This document shows, piece after piece, positions 16,848-25,872 of a DNA stretch of 64,000 bases. Below the pieces are notes generated by a model. That model was not told the DNA's origin and did no database searches. It saw only the letters and a program-made list of their open reading frames with translations. Every line of letters begins with the position of its first letter. Position 1 is the stretch's first letter. The stretch spans positions 2,108,001-2,172,000 of the forward strand of contig NZ_JACHMU010000001.1 in assembly GCF_014205075.1 (NCBI RefSeq), in the 5' to 3' direction. The stretch is from Microbacterium ginsengiterrae. GTDB lineage: Bacteria > Actinomycetota > Actinomycetes > Actinomycetales > Microbacteriaceae. A program made the position numbers and the translations under genes.

Positions 16848-17915
16848 ATGGATCAGCGGATGCTGCGCCCCGAGCGCCTGCGCTCACACCGGTTATCGGC
16901 TCCCGCGCGGTCCGTGGCCGACGCCGCCCGCCACATGCTCGCCGTCCAGGCGCAGGAGTTCTGGGCGGGGCGCTGGGCACTCGCGACGCGTTCGTTCGGC
17001 GCGGCGACGCTGCGCGCGGTCGACCGGCTGTTCGACCGGGGTGTCCTCGTGCGGGCCTGGACGCAACGCGGCACCTTGCACATCGTCCCGGCCGAGGACC
17101 TCGCCTGGGTGCTCGGCGTCACGGGCGATCGACAGCTGCGCATGGCCGCGCCGCGCCACAGGGAACTCGGCCTCGGCCCGGCCGAGCTCGCCACGACCGA
17201 GCGCGTGGTCCGCGCCGCCCTCCGTGGTGGGAACGCACTGACGCGGACCGAACTGTTCGGGGTGCTCGACGGCGCGGGCATCGATCCGTCGGGCCAGCGC
17301 GGGCTCCACGCCGTGCAGAGCCTCGCGCTGCGCGGCATCGTCTGCCAGGGGCCAGTCGTCGGCAGGGAGGACGGGGCGACGCGCGAGCAGCGGTTCGTGC
17401 TCTGCGAGGAGCACATCCGGCGCTCCGCCGCCCCCGCCGATCCCGCGGCGGAGCTGTTCGTCCGATACATCGTCGGGCACGGCCCTGCCACCGCTGACGA
17501 CTTCGCCTGGTGGGCAGGCCTCACTCTCGGCGTCGCGCGCGCGGCCGCGGCGGTGCCGGACGCCCGCATCCACGAGATCGAGGCCGGGCTGTTCGCCGCC
17601 CGTCCGCGCCCACGGCGCACCGCCGACAGCCCGACGGTGCTGGCGCTGGGTCCGTTCGAGGAGTACTACATCTCGTACCAGGACCGCACGGTGGCGTGCC
17701 CGCCGGAACATCTCGCCGCCGTCGGGCCGGGCAAGAACGGGATGGTGCGGCCGATCCTGCTCTCGGACGGCGTGGTCGTCGGCACATGGCGGCACTCGAC
17801 AGCCGTCGGTCGGCATCGCGAGGATCCCGTTCCGGAGCTGCTCACCCCGGCGGGCGCAGCACAGGATGACGTGGCCGCCGCGCTCGGCCGCTATGCGGCC
17901 TTCATCACCGGGTGA
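16848..17915 (+). CDS. Winged-helix DNA-binding protein (HTH_42 / AlkZ-like)
   Basis: 355 residues of the HTH_42 family. The conserved N-terminal RLRSHRLSAP and HMLAVQAQEFWAGRWAL (the VQAQ motif) lead into tandem winged helices; WTQRGTLHIVPAEDLAWVL and DEF-like FAWWAGLT segments follow. Related Streptomyces AlkZ is a DNA glycosylase that unhooks azinomycin cross-links, and YcaQ acts on similar lesions. Whether this copy is catalytic is unclear. I start at 16848 rather than 16830 because a CAGGAT box lies exactly 6 nt upstream. It ends 6 bp from the convergent ramB-like gene. Confidence 0.8.
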   Translation: MDQRMLRPERLRSHRLSAPARSVADAARHMLAVQAQEFWAGRWALATRSFGAATLRAVDRLFDRGVLVRAWTQRGTLHIVPAEDLAWVLGVTGDRQLRMAAPRHRELGLGPAELATTERVVRAALRGGNALTRTELFGVLDGAGIDPSGQRGLHAVQSLALRGIVCQGPVVGREDGATREQRFVLCEEHIRRSAAPADPAAELFVRYIVGHGPATADDFAWWAGLTLGVARAAAAVPDARIHEIEAGLFAARPRPRRTADSPTVLALGPFEEYYISYQDRTVACPPEHLAAVGPGKNGMVRPILLSDGVVVGTWRHSTAVGRHREDPVPELLTPAGAAQDDVAAALGRYAAFITG

Positions 17916-17921
17916 GCGATC

Positions 17922-19364
17922 TCATTCGCGGGCGTGACGCTCGAGGAACGCGTACACCTCGGTGTCGTCGACACCGGGGAACGCGCCGCGCGGCAGCGGC
18001 GAGAACATGTGCGTGTGCACGCGCGCGGACGGCCACGACCGCCCCGCCCACTGCCCGGCGAGCTCCGGTGCCGGTCGGCGGCAGCAGGCCTCGTCCGGGC
18101 ACGTCGACACCGCGCGATCGTTGGTGTCGCGGCCGCGCCACCACCGGGCGTCGTCGAACGGGACGCCGACGGTGACCGAGTACTCGCCGTCGCTGCCGGA
18201 GCCGGTCTGCGTCGCGCACCAGAACGTGCCGGACGGGGTGTCGGTGTACTGGTACCGCTCCGTCGTGCGGTTCTGCTGGGTGAACGCCGCCCGCGCCTGG
18301 AACTTGCGGCACACCGGCTGCCCCTCCACGGCGCCGGTGACGTCCATCGGCAGGGGGAGGTCGTCGTTCTCGTACACGCGGGTTATCGCGCCGGTCTCGT
18401 CGACGCGCAGGAAGTGCAGGCTCATGCCGAGGTGCTCGGTCATGAGGTTCGTCATCCGCATGCCGGCGGCCTCGTGCGTCACGCCGAACGCATCGCGGAA
18501 GTCCTCCACCGCGAGGTTGCGGTCCTTCTTGGCCTGTTGCAGGAAGGCGACGCCGGCGGTCTCGGGGATCAGGCAGCTCGCGGCGAAGTAGTTGATCTCG
18601 AGGCGCTGCTGCAGGAAGTCGGCGTAGTCGGTGGGCGGAGTGTGGCCGAGTAGCCGGTGCGCCATCGCCTGCAGGGCCATGGAGCGCAGTCCGTGGCCGC
18701 CGGGGATCGACGCCGGCGGCAGGTAGATGCGACTGTTCTCCAGGTCCGTCACCGAGCGGGTCGAGTGGGGCAGGTCATTGACATAGATGAGCTCGAAGCC
18801 GAGCTTCTCGGCCATGATGATGACGGTGCGGTGGGTCAGCGCGCCGCTGACGTGTCCTGCCGCCTTCAGCTGCTTCTCCGCGAGCTTCTCGATGTCGGCG
18901 ATGTAGTTGTGCTGGGCACGCATGCGCAGCCGCAGTTCGGTGTTGGCGCGCCGCGCCTCCTCCGGAGTGGCGATCGCCTCGCGCTCGCGCCGCTGCAGTT
19001 CTCTGTGCAGCCCGAGGATGGACTCGATCGTCTCGTCCGGCATGCCCTTCGACACCCGCACGGGGCTGATGCCGAGCTGGCGGAACACCGGGCTCGCCTG
19101 CGCCTTCTCGAGTTCGATCTCGAGCGCAGCCCGGCGGTTGGGCGGTTCGCCGGAGATGAGGTCGGCGACCTCGGTGCCGGTGGCCTGCGCGATCGCCTGC
19201 AGGAGGGAGAGCTTGGGTTCGCGCTTGCCGTTCTCGATGAGGCTCAGCTGCGAGCCGGCCACGCCCACCTGGGCGCCGAGCTCGTCGAGCGTGAGCCCCT
19301 GCGACACCCGGTGGTGCCGGATGCGGTGCCCGAGGGTCGTGAGGTGGATGCCGGTGCTGCTCAT
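17922..19364 (-). CDS. ramB: RamB-like XRE regulator of acetate/carbon metabolism
   Basis: 480 residues, near the size of C. glutamicum RamB. N-terminal Cro/C1 HTH ([20 protein letters not shown], residues about 20-70), a linker, a central M78/IrrE-like domain whose HExxH site is altered (MAHRLLGH), and a C-terminal ScfR domain with clustered Cys (CPDEACC). RamB represses acetate and glyoxylate genes when glucose is present. Here it is divergent from pckG, with a dyad in between, so control of gluconeogenesis is likely. The ATG directly follows a TATGAT box by 6 nt, indicating a leaderless mRNA. The frame stays open upstream to 20828 only as a shadow of pckG. The symbol is by family likeness. 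Confidence 0.8.
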   Translation of the reverse strand: MSSTGIHLTTLGHRIRHHRVSQGLTLDELGAQVGVAGSQLSLIENGKREPKLSLLQAIAQATGTEVADLISGEPPNRRAALEIELEKAQASPVFRQLGISPVRVSKGMPDETIESILGLHRELQRREREAIATPEEARRANTELRLRMRAQHNYIADIEKLAEKQLKAAGHVSGALTHRTVIIMAEKLGFELIYVNDLPHSTRSVTDLENSRIYLPPASIPGGHGLRSMALQAMAHRLLGHTPPTDYADFLQQRLEINYFAASCLIPETAGVAFLQQAKKDRNLAVEDFRDAFGVTHEAAGMRMTNLMTEHLGMSLHFLRVDETGAITRVYENDDLPLPMDVTGAVEGQPVCRKFQARAAFTQQNRTTERYQYTDTPSGTFWCATQTGSGSDGEYSVTVGVPFDDARWWRGRDTNDRAVSTCPDEACCRRPAPELAGQWAGRSWPSARVHTHMFSPLPRGAFPGVDDTEVYAFLERHARE

Positions 19365-19370
19365 TCCTTG

Positions 19371-19376
19371 ATCATA
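19371..19376 (-). promoter_or_regulatory. Leaderless -10 box of the ramB-like gene
   Basis: Minus-strand TATGAT (5 of 6 to consensus), then CAAGGA (6 nt), then the ATG. Transcription would begin at or next to the start codon. Confidence 0.6.
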
Positions 19377-19380
19377 GCGA

Positions 19381-19398
19381 AAGAAGCGCGATTCTTTA
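19381..19398. promoter_or_regulatory. Inverted repeat between ramB-like gene and pckG
   Basis: AAAGAA-GCGCGA-TTCTTT, perfect 6-bp arms with a 6-bp spacer, 4 bp beyond the -10 box of the ramB-like gene and 83 bp upstream of pckG. It covers the -35 region of the regulator promoter, which suits autorepression and control of pckG. RamB sites described in corynebacteria are also A/T-rich with AAAG cores. Confidence 0.5.
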
Positions 19399-19481
19399 GA
19401 TTCAATCTGGCCGAAAGTCGTCCGATTGGTTGCGCAGAATGGATGCAGACACCGATCTCTTCGATCACACAAGGAGCAGAC

Positions 19482-21347
19482 ATGGCTATGGTCGAGACCT
19501 TCACCCCTCGCATTCCGGCGGTCACGCCCGCCGCGCGGGTCCTGGGCGCCGCACCGACGTATGACACGCCCGCCATGGCCGAGCTCACGGCCTGGGTCGA
19601 GGAGATCCGCGCGCTGACGCAGCCGGACGCCGTGCACTGGGTGGACGGCTCGACCGCCGAGAACGATGCGCTGCTGCGCGGGCTCGTCGACGAGGGCAAG
19701 CTCATCAAACTGAACCCCGAGTGGCGTCCCGGCTCCTACCTCGCCCGCTCGCACCCCAGCGACGTCGCCCGCACCGAGGCGCGCACATTCATCGCCTCCG
19801 AGAAGGAGAAGGACGCCGGCCCCACGAACAACTGGGCCGACCCCGCACAGATGCGCCGGAAGATGACCGAGATCTTCGAGGGCTCCATGCGCGGACGCAC
19901 GATGTACGTCGTGCCGTTCTCGATGGGTGCGGTCGGTGGTCCGCTCTCGCACATCGGCGTGCAGATCACCGACAGCGCGTACGCCGTCGCCTCCATCGGG
20001 ATCATGACCCGCGTCGGCGACGCCGTGACCCGGCAGATCGCCGAGGGAGCGCCCTGGGTCAAGACGGTCCACTCGGTCGGCGCTCCGCTCGCCCCGGGGG
20101 AGCCCGACGTCGAATGGCCCTGCAACGACGACAAGTACATCGTCCATTTCCCCGACACCCTCGAGGTGTACTCGTACGGCTCGGGCTACGGCGGCAACGC
20201 CATCCTCGCCAAGAAGTGCTTCGCGCTGCGCATCGCCTCGGTGATCGCCCGCGATGAGGGCTGGCTGGCCGAACACATGCTGCTCATCCGTGTCATCGAC
20301 CCCGCGGGCAAGACCTACCACGTCGCCGCCGCCTTCCCGTCGGCGTGCGGCAAGACGAACCTCGCGATGCTGCGACCGACGATCCCCGGATGGAAGGTCG
20401 AGACGCTCGGCGACGACATCGCCTGGATCCGCCCGGGCGAGGACGGCCGCATGTGGGCCATCAACCCCGAGGCCGGCTTCTTCGGTGTCGCCCCCGGCAC
20501 CGGGGAATCGACCAACGTCACCGCCATCGAGACCCTCTGGGGCAACACGATCTTCACGAACGTCGCCCTGCGCCCCGACGGGGACGTGTGGTGGGAGGGC
20601 CTGACCGACACCCCTCCCGCGCGTCTCATCGACTGGGAAGGCAACGAGTGGACACCCGATTCGGGACGCCCCGCTGCCCACCCGAACTCCCGGTTCACCG
20701 TCGCCGCGGCGCAGTGCCCGCAGATCTCCGAGGACTGGGAGGAGGCCGTGCCACTGGACGTCATCCTGTTCGGCGGGCGCCGCGCGAGCAACGTGCCACT
20801 CGTCGTGGAGGCGACCGATTGGACGCACGGCGTGTTCCTCGGTGCGACCATCTCATCCGAGCGGACGGCTGCCGCCGAGGGCACCCTCGGCGAGCTGCGA
20901 CGCGACCCGTTCGCGATGCTGCCCTTCTGCGGGTACAACATGGGCGACTACTTCGCGCACTGGCTCAAGGTGGGGCGTACCCTCCGGTTCGACCGCGCGC
21001 CGCGGATCTTCCAGGTCAACTGGTTCCGTCGCGGAGCGGACGGGCGCTTCCTGTGGCCGGGCTTCGGCGACAACGCCAGGGTGATCGACTGGATCATCCG
21101 TCGCGTGAGCGGAGAGGTCTCCGCCGTCGACAGCCCGATCGGTCGGCTGCCGCTCATCGAGGACCTGAACCTCGAGGGGATCGACGTCCCGCAGCAGGAT
21201 CTCGACGAGCTGTTCGCCGTCGACACGGAGGCGTGGCTGACGGAGGCCGACTCGACGGAGGCGTTCTTCGACACGTTCGGCGACACGCTCCCTGCCGCAC
21301 TGCGCACGGAGCTGGCATCACTCCGCTACCGCCTCACGCGCGCGTGA
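19482..21347 (+). CDS. pckG: Phosphoenolpyruvate carboxykinase (GTP)
   Basis: 621 residues, the normal length for the GTP-dependent class. Kinase-1a loop [13 protein letters not shown] with the reactive Cys near residue 289, the following GDDIAWI metal site, and the [13 protein letters not shown] and FGGRR segments are all present. It converts oxaloacetate + GTP to PEP + CO2 + GDP, the entry to gluconeogenesis. A clear AAGGAG lies 5 nt before the ATG at 19482. The frame extends upstream to 18657, antisense to the regulator, but without homology. It is divergent from the ramB-like gene, and ppc (the opposite carboxylation) lies 17 kb away. Confidence 0.97.
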   Translation: MAMVETFTPRIPAVTPAARVLGAAPTYDTPAMAELTAWVEEIRALTQPDAVHWVDGSTAENDALLRGLVDEGKLIKLNPEWRPGSYLARSHPSDVARTEARTFIASEKEKDAGPTNNWADPAQMRRKMTEIFEGSMRGRTMYVVPFSMGAVGGPLSHIGVQITDSAYAVASIGIMTRVGDAVTRQIAEGAPWVKTVHSVGAPLAPGEPDVEWPCNDDKYIVHFPDTLEVYSYGSGYGGNAILAKKCFALRIASVIARDEGWLAEHMLLIRVIDPAGKTYHVAAAFPSACGKTNLAMLRPTIPGWKVETLGDDIAWIRPGEDGRMWAINPEAGFFGVAPGTGESTNVTAIETLWGNTIFTNVALRPDGDVWWEGLTDTPPARLIDWEGNEWTPDSGRPAAHPNSRFTVAAAQCPQISEDWEEAVPLDVILFGGRRASNVPLVVEATDWTHGVFLGATISSERTAAAEGTLGELRRDPFAMLPFCGYNMGDYFAHWLKVGRTLRFDRAPRIFQVNWFRRGADGRFLWPGFGDNARVIDWIIRRVSGEVSAVDSPIGRLPLIEDLNLEGIDVPQQDLDELFAVDTEAWLTEADSTEAFFDTFGDTLPAALRTELASLRYRLTRA

Positions 21348-21353
21348 CACAGA

Positions 21354-21367
21354 CCCGCTGAGGCGGG
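21354..21367. terminator. Short hairpin after pckG
   Basis: CCCGC-TGAG-GCGGG, a 5-bp stem 6 bp after the pckG stop, without a T-tract. Confidence 0.3.
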
Positions 21368-21421
21368 ATGGCAGGGACAGACCCATGGCTGAGTGGTCCC
21401 GTCATCCCGCCCCAGCGAAAC

Positions 21422-21440
21422 GGACGGGCCTGTTCCGTCC
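21422..21440. terminator. Hairpin downstream of the ABC exporter
   Basis: GGACGG-GCCTGTT-CCGTCC, 6-bp perfect arms in the interval between convergent pckG and the ABC exporter gene. It could stop transcription from either side. Confidence 0.3.
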
Positions 21441-21508
21441 TGCTGACGTTTCGGGGGAATCAGGCAGCAGGTCGGGACAGCGCCCGTTTCCGCGTGCTCG
21501 GCGTGCGG

Positions 21509-23413
21509 CTACGCCAGCAGCTGGTGGCGGGCGAGGTCCCGGTACAGGGGCACAGCTTCGACGAGTTCGTCGTGTGTGCCGCTGCCGACCACCTCGCCGT
21601 CCTGCAGGACGATGATCGAGTCGCTGTCGACCACGGTGGAGAGGCGATGGGCGATCACGACCAGCGTGCGGTCGAGCGACACGGCGTCGATGGCCTCGCG
21701 CATGCGCTGTTCGTTCACTCCGTCGAGGGAGGACGTGGACTCGTCCAGCAGAAGGATCGGTGCCTCCGTGAGCAGCGCGCGGGCGATCGCGAGTCGCTGA
21801 CGCTCACCCCCGGAGAGCATCACGCCGTCCTCGCCGACCGGGGTCTGGAGCCCGAGCGGACCGCGATCGAGCACATCGCCGAGATTCACGGCCCGCAGGA
21901 CCCGTTCGCAGTCGGCATCCGTGGCATCGGGGGAGGCGAGGCGGAGGTTGTCGGCGAGGGTGCCGGCCAAGGTCGGGGCATCCTGCTCGACGTAGCCGAA
22001 GTTCGCGCGCAGCTCCGCACGGGCGATGGTGCGGATGTCGTGACCGTGCAACCGGATCGATCCGCCGGTCGGGTCATAGAAGCGCTCGATGAGAGACAGG
22101 ACGGTGCTCTTGCCTGCACCGCTCGGCCCGACGAGTGCCACCCTCGCACCCCGGGGGACCTCGAAGGATACGCCGCGAAGCACCGCGCGGTCGGTCTCCC
22201 GAACGGGCTCGACCGCGTCCTCCGGGCGCTCGAGGTGAGCATCCACGAGCAGCGTGCGCGCCTCATCGGCGGCCTTCTCGCGCGCAGCGATCACGGCATC
22301 TGGGTAGCGGAAGTGCACATCGTGGAAGGACAGCGCGGGGGCGTCATCGCCCGGCTGCGCCGTCGCGGTCCCTGCGGTGACGGCCGCGGCGATCTCGTCG
22401 TCGTCCTGGTCCTCGGTCGGAAGGTCGAGCACCTCCTGAATGCGGCCGAGGGCACCGAGTGCCTGGTTCACCGAGGTGATGGCGCCGAAAGTCGTCGCCA
22501 GGGGCATGAGCATCATGAAGAGGAACAGCACGAACGTGATCAGCGATGCGATCGTGATCGCTCCGGCGGCGACGCGGAAGCCGCCGACGCCGAGCACGGC
22601 CAGCAGCGACAGCTGCAGTGCGACGCCGGAGATCGGGACGACGAGCGCGGAGACCTTGGCGATGCGGACGCCGAGGCCGTAGGCGTCCTTCGCCAGGCCG
22701 GAGACGGCCTCGGTCTCACGTTCGCTCGCCCCGGATGCACGGACGGTGCGGATCGATCCGACGGCACGCTCCACGGCGGAGGCCAGTTCGCCGACCTTGA
22801 CCTGCTGTGCGGACGAGGCGGTCCGGATCCTGCTGCCGAGGAGGACGACCACAGTCAGGGATGCCCCGACGACCACGACGATGATGAGCAGCAGGATCGG
22901 ATCGATGATGAGCATCGCGATGAGCGCCCCGAGGAACAGCAGAGCGCTGCCGACCGCATCCGCGAGCCCCTGGGTGAGGACCGCGTAGAGAAGGGTGGTG
23001 TCCGTGCCGACGCGGGAGACGAGGTCTCCGGTGCGTCGCGAGTCGAACTCGCGGATCGGCAGGTGCAGGATGCGTGCGATGAGCTGTCGCCGACTGGAGT
23101 GCACGACAGCGGTGCCCGTGCGCTGGAGCAGATAGTGCTGATAGCCGGAGATCACCGATGAGACGATGACGAATCCCACCAGTGCCCACACGAGCAGGCC
23201 CAGAGCGTCGCCCGCCTGCACTGTCGCGATCACCTGGCCGACCAGCAGCGGCTGCACGAGCGAGGTCGCCGCGCCGATCACGCTGAGGACGGCGACGACG
23301 ATCAGCGTGCGCTTGTGTTCGAACAGGAAGGGGAGAAGCTGGCGGAAGGTGGCGCGCGGACCGTCCTGCGGCGCGCCGCGTCCGCGTCGGCGAGTGAGCG
23401 CCGTACGAGACAT
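21509..23413 (-). CDS. Type IV ABC exporter, fused permease-ATPase half transporter
   Basis: 634 residues. Six membrane helices in residues about 35-320, with a coupling-helix region (REFDSRRTGDLVSRV), then an ATPase domain from about 360 with Walker A GPSGAGKST, Q-loop, signature LSGGERQRLAIARAL, Walker B LLLDEST and H-loop VIAHRLSTV. It resembles homodimeric BmrA/MsbA multidrug exporters. An insertion of about 50 acidic and charged residues before the Walker A makes the linker long. It follows a 68-codon HTH gene by 24 bp and is probably transcribed from that gene's operator-covered promoter, so the exporter is likely drug-inducible. Confidence 0.92.
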   Translation of the reverse strand: MSRTALTRRRGRGAPQDGPRATFRQLLPFLFEHKRTLIVVAVLSVIGAATSLVQPLLVGQVIATVQAGDALGLLVWALVGFVIVSSVISGYQHYLLQRTGTAVVHSSRRQLIARILHLPIREFDSRRTGDLVSRVGTDTTLLYAVLTQGLADAVGSALLFLGALIAMLIIDPILLLIIVVVVGASLTVVVLLGSRIRTASSAQQVKVGELASAVERAVGSIRTVRASGASERETEAVSGLAKDAYGLGVRIAKVSALVVPISGVALQLSLLAVLGVGGFRVAAGAITIASLITFVLFLFMMLMPLATTFGAITSVNQALGALGRIQEVLDLPTEDQDDDEIAAAVTAGTATAQPGDDAPALSFHDVHFRYPDAVIAAREKAADEARTLLVDAHLERPEDAVEPVRETDRAVLRGVSFEVPRGARVALVGPSGAGKSTVLSLIERFYDPTGGSIRLHGHDIRTIARAELRANFGYVEQDAPTLAGTLADNLRLASPDATDADCERVLRAVNLGDVLDRGPLGLQTPVGEDGVMLSGGERQRLAIARALLTEAPILLLDESTSSLDGVNEQRMREAIDAVSLDRTLVVIAHRLSTVVDSDSIIVLQDGEVVGSGTHDELVEAVPLYRDLARHQLLA

Positions 23414-23437
23414 GCGAGACCTCGATCTTGAGAAGGG

Positions 23438-23644
23438 TTACTTACGACCGTACTTCCTGTGCGCGGCCTGTCTCGTCACGCCGAGTGCGCTGGCGATGGC
23501 ATGCCATGAGTATCCGGCCGTGCGCGCGCGCCGCACCTGTGCCTCCTCGGCACGCGCGATGTCGCGCCGGATGCCGGCGAGGCGGTGCAGTTCTGCGATG
23601 GGCTCGCCATCCGGATCGAGATCTTGAGCGGTGCGCGGGAGCAT
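23438..23644 (-). CDS. Small HTH protein, probable autoregulator of the ABC exporter operon
   Basis: 68 residues from the ATG at 23644. A helical first half (EPIAELHRLAGIRRDIARAE) leads to a helix-turn-helix near the C-terminus (TAGYSWHAIASALGVTRQAA), ending KYGRK. I do not recognise a named family beyond short HTH proteins. The start is fixed by the promoter: TTGACA, 18 bp, TATATT, then 6 nt and the ATG, so the transcript is leaderless. Two identical-pattern inverted repeats cover both promoter boxes, which suggests the protein represses itself and the exporter 24 bp downstream. A longer frame to 23680 would run through the promoter. Confidence 0.7.
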   Translation of the reverse strand: MLPRTAQDLDPDGEPIAELHRLAGIRRDIARAEEAQVRRARTAGYSWHAIASALGVTRQAAHRKYGRK

Positions 23645-23647
23645 GTT

Positions 23648-23691
23648 GTCAATATAGGTTGACGCTTGTGGTGGTGTCAACCATTGTTGAC
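23648..23691. promoter_or_regulatory. Promoter covered by two GTCAA-N6-TTGAC operators
   Basis: The repeats are GTCAA-TATAGG-TTGAC at 23648-23663 and GTCAA-CCATTG-TTGAC at 23676-23691, starting 28 bp apart. On the minus strand the -35 (TTGACA, 23675-23680) lies in the distal repeat and the -10 (TATATT, 23651-23656) in the proximal one, the latter ending 4 bp before the start codon of the HTH gene. Both arms are perfect in both copies. This is direct sequence evidence; repressor identity is inferred from position. Confidence 0.7.
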
Positions 23692-23735
23692 GCCCGACCC
23701 AGCTGGGGAGGGTGTCCGCCGACTACGCCTGAGGG

Positions 23736-25118
23736 CTAGAGCTCGGCGCTCTGCGCGAGACCGAGGTCCGCCTCGTAGTCGTGGTCCTTGGTCTCCGGCG
23801 CGAAGATCAGTGCGATGAAGGTCAGCACGCCCATGCCCGAGAGGTACAGACCGACGAGCCACGGCGATCCGCCGGCCGCCGCCCACAGGGCCACGGCGAC
23901 GAATGGTGCCAGCGCGGCGCCGAGGATCGACGAGACGTTGTACGAGATCGCCGAGCCCGAGTAGCGGACGTTGGTCGGGAACAGTTCGGGAAGGATCGCG
24001 CCCATCGGGCCGAACGTGAGACCCATGAGCAGGAAACCGAGGACGAGGAACGCCTGCGTCAGCGCCCCGGTGAACTGCGGGTCGAGCTGCGGCAGCAGGA
24101 AGACGTTGAAGGTGAGACCGAACACGATGATCGCGCCGGTGACCCACAGCAGCAGCTTCCGTCGTCCGACGGCGTCGGCGATCGGGCCCGACAGCAGCGT
24201 GAAGACACCGAAGAACACCACGCCGATGATCTGCATGAGCACGAAGTCGGTGTAGCCGAAGCCGAGGCCGGGGACGTCGGCCGTGGTCAGAGCGGTGCCG
24301 TAGGTGAGCGTGAAGTTCGTCATCAGGTAGAACAGCACGTAGGTGGCGAGCATGATGAACGTGCCGAGGATGAGCTGCTTCCAGTAGTGGCGGAACACCG
24401 TCACTAGCGGCATCTTGTGGATCGCGCCCTTGGCCTCGGCGTTCTTGAACGTGTCCGACTCCACGAGCTTCAGACGCACCCACAGACCGATGATGACCAT
24501 GACGGCGGAGAACAGGAACGGGATCCGCCATCCCCAGGCGAGGAATGCCTCGGACTTCAGGGCAGGGTCCTCCGGGTGCGGCAGGACCCAGTTGATCGTG
24601 AGGAAGACGAAGTTGGCGATGATGAAGCCGATCGGTGCTCCCAGCTGCGGGAACGATCCGTACCAGGCGCGCTTGCCCTTCGGTGCGTTCTCGGTCGCGA
24701 CGAGCGCGGCGCCGGACCATTCGCCGCCGAGGGCGAAGCCCTGAGCCAGGCGCAGGATGAGCAGCAGCAGCGGGGCGACCCAGTTGACCTGCTGGAAGGT
24801 CGGCAGCACGCCGATGAGCACCGTCGCGATACCCATCGTCAGCAGGGATGCCACGAGCGTCGCCTTGCGGCCGTACTTGTCACCGAAGTGCCCGAACACC
24901 ATCGCACCGATCGGGCGCGCGACCATCGCCGCACCGAAGACGGCGAACGAGGCCAGCAGCGACGCGGTCTCGTTGTCGCTGGGGAAGAACAGGATCGGGA
25001 AGACGAGGACCGCGGCTGTCGCGTAGGCGTAGAAGTCGTAGAACTCGATCGTGGTGCCGACCAGGCTCGCGGTGATGACGCGAGATCTCGGGTTGGCGGG
25101 GGCGGCGGTGGTACTCAC
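23736..25118 (-). CDS. MFS transporter of the metabolite:H+ symporter (MHS) family
   Basis: 460 residues with 12 spans. Opening signature SLVGTTIEFYDFYAYATAA is typical of MHS proteins (ProP, KgtP, ShiA). The loop 2-3 motif GHFGDKYGRKATL and the RLAQGFALGGEWSGAALVATE stretch in span 4-5 are present. Such carriers import organic acids, osmolytes or shikimate with protons; the substrate is not readable here. GTG start at 25118 with AGGAG 5 nt upstream. The gene stands alone; a structured repeat lies in its upstream region. Confidence 0.92.
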   Translation of the reverse strand: MSTTAAPANPRSRVITASLVGTTIEFYDFYAYATAAVLVFPILFFPSDNETASLLASFAVFGAAMVARPIGAMVFGHFGDKYGRKATLVASLLTMGIATVLIGVLPTFQQVNWVAPLLLLILRLAQGFALGGEWSGAALVATENAPKGKRAWYGSFPQLGAPIGFIIANFVFLTINWVLPHPEDPALKSEAFLAWGWRIPFLFSAVMVIIGLWVRLKLVESDTFKNAEAKGAIHKMPLVTVFRHYWKQLILGTFIMLATYVLFYLMTNFTLTYGTALTTADVPGLGFGYTDFVLMQIIGVVFFGVFTLLSGPIADAVGRRKLLLWVTGAIIVFGLTFNVFLLPQLDPQFTGALTQAFLVLGFLLMGLTFGPMGAILPELFPTNVRYSGSAISYNVSSILGAALAPFVAVALWAAAGGSPWLVGLYLSGMGVLTFIALIFAPETKDHDYEADLGLAQSAEL

Positions 25119-25266
25119 GGTGACTCCTGATGATCGGACGGTTCGTGTGAAGAACCCTCCGGGAGTTTACGCCTCCTGGGAAAACGCTGTGTGCGGATGT
25201 CCCCATGTCACGGCGCGGCGGCCCCGGCATCCTGGGTCCGCACGTCCGGAATCCTCGGCGCGACCC

Positions 25267-25350
25267 GCACGGATGCAGGGCGCCCGCACGGATGCAGGGC
25301 GACACGCCGCGGTTTCGTCCTGCAGGCGTGCCGCGGCACTGCATCCGTGC
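25267..25350 (-). repeat. 84-bp structured repeat, copy 1
   Basis: Two direct copies of GCACGGATGCAGGGC (25267-25281 and 25286-25300, 19-bp period) followed by an inverted copy of its core, CTGCATCCGTGC (25339-25350). Read on the minus strand, i.e. downstream of ribH, it matches copy 2 at 44487-44570: equal total length, equal spacing of the three arms, and a similar interior. CACGCC (25304) and GGCGTG (25325) form an inner stem. The remainder of the 277-bp gap between ribH and the MHS transporter shows nothing else. Confidence 0.8.
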
Positions 25351-25395
25351 GGGCGGCGAGAAAGAAAGAGGAGCCGCCGACCGGGGCGACCGGGG

Positions 25396-25872
25396 TCAGC
25401 CGCGGAGGGCTCGGACCACCAGGGCGGTGCGGAGCGCGGCATCCGCAGCTTCTGCGCCCTTGTCCTCCTTGGACCCTTCGAGTCCGGCGCGGTCCAGGCC
25501 CTGCTGCTCGTCGTCGAGGGTGAGCACGCCGAAGCCCACCGGCTTGCCGGCATCGAGCGCGACACGGGTGAGGCCGTCGGTCGTCGCCGCCGACACGTAT
25601 TCGAAGTGCGGGGTGCCACCGCGGATGATGACGCCGAGCGCGACCACCGCATCGGCGCCGCCGGCGAACGCCGCCTGGGCGGCGAGGGCCAGCTCGAACG
25701 ACCCGGGCACGCGGACGAGCTCGTGCGAGGCACCGGATGCCGTGAGGACGCGCTCCGCGCCGGCGATCAGGCCGTTCGTGATGACGTCGTGCCAGGTGCC
25801 GGCGATGACGACGACGCGGAGTCCCGTCGCGTCGATCTCGTCCGTGGGGGAGGGTGCTCCTGCGCCGCTCAT
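25396..25872 (-). CDS. ribH: 6,7-dimethyl-8-ribityllumazine synthase
   Basis: 158 residues, normal for the family. Substrate-site motifs VPGSFELALAA, GVIIRGGTPHFEYV and PVGFGVLTLDDEQQ are intact, including the active-site His of the GGTPHFEYV segment. It condenses 3,4-dihydroxy-2-butanone 4-phosphate with ribitylaminouracil. Last gene of the rib operon; ATGA overlaps the ribBA stop by 4 nt. The open frame further upstream is a ribBA shadow. Confidence 0.96.
   Translation of the reverse strand: MSGAGAPSPTDEIDATGLRVVVIAGTWHDVITNGLIAGAERVLTASGASHELVRVPGSFELALAAQAAFAGGADAVVALGVIIRGGTPHFEYVSAATTDGLTRVALDAGKPVGFGVLTLDDEQQGLDRAGLEGSKEDKGAEAADAALRTALVVRALRG

Noticed and set aside
18657..19481. Upstream start for pckG giving 896 residues
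   Set aside because: It would be antisense to the regulator; AAGGAG and the family N-terminus fix 19482.
19365..20828. N-terminal extension of the ramB-like protein to 968 residues
   Set aside because: The extra part is antisense to pckG with low-complexity composition, and the family start lies at 19364 next to a clear -10 box.
25267..25350. The 84-bp repeats as short coding genes, since both translate to similar peptides (TDAGRHAA...)
   Set aside because: Similarity of peptides follows from DNA similarity; no start or ribosome-binding site, and the symmetry points to RNA or DNA structure.
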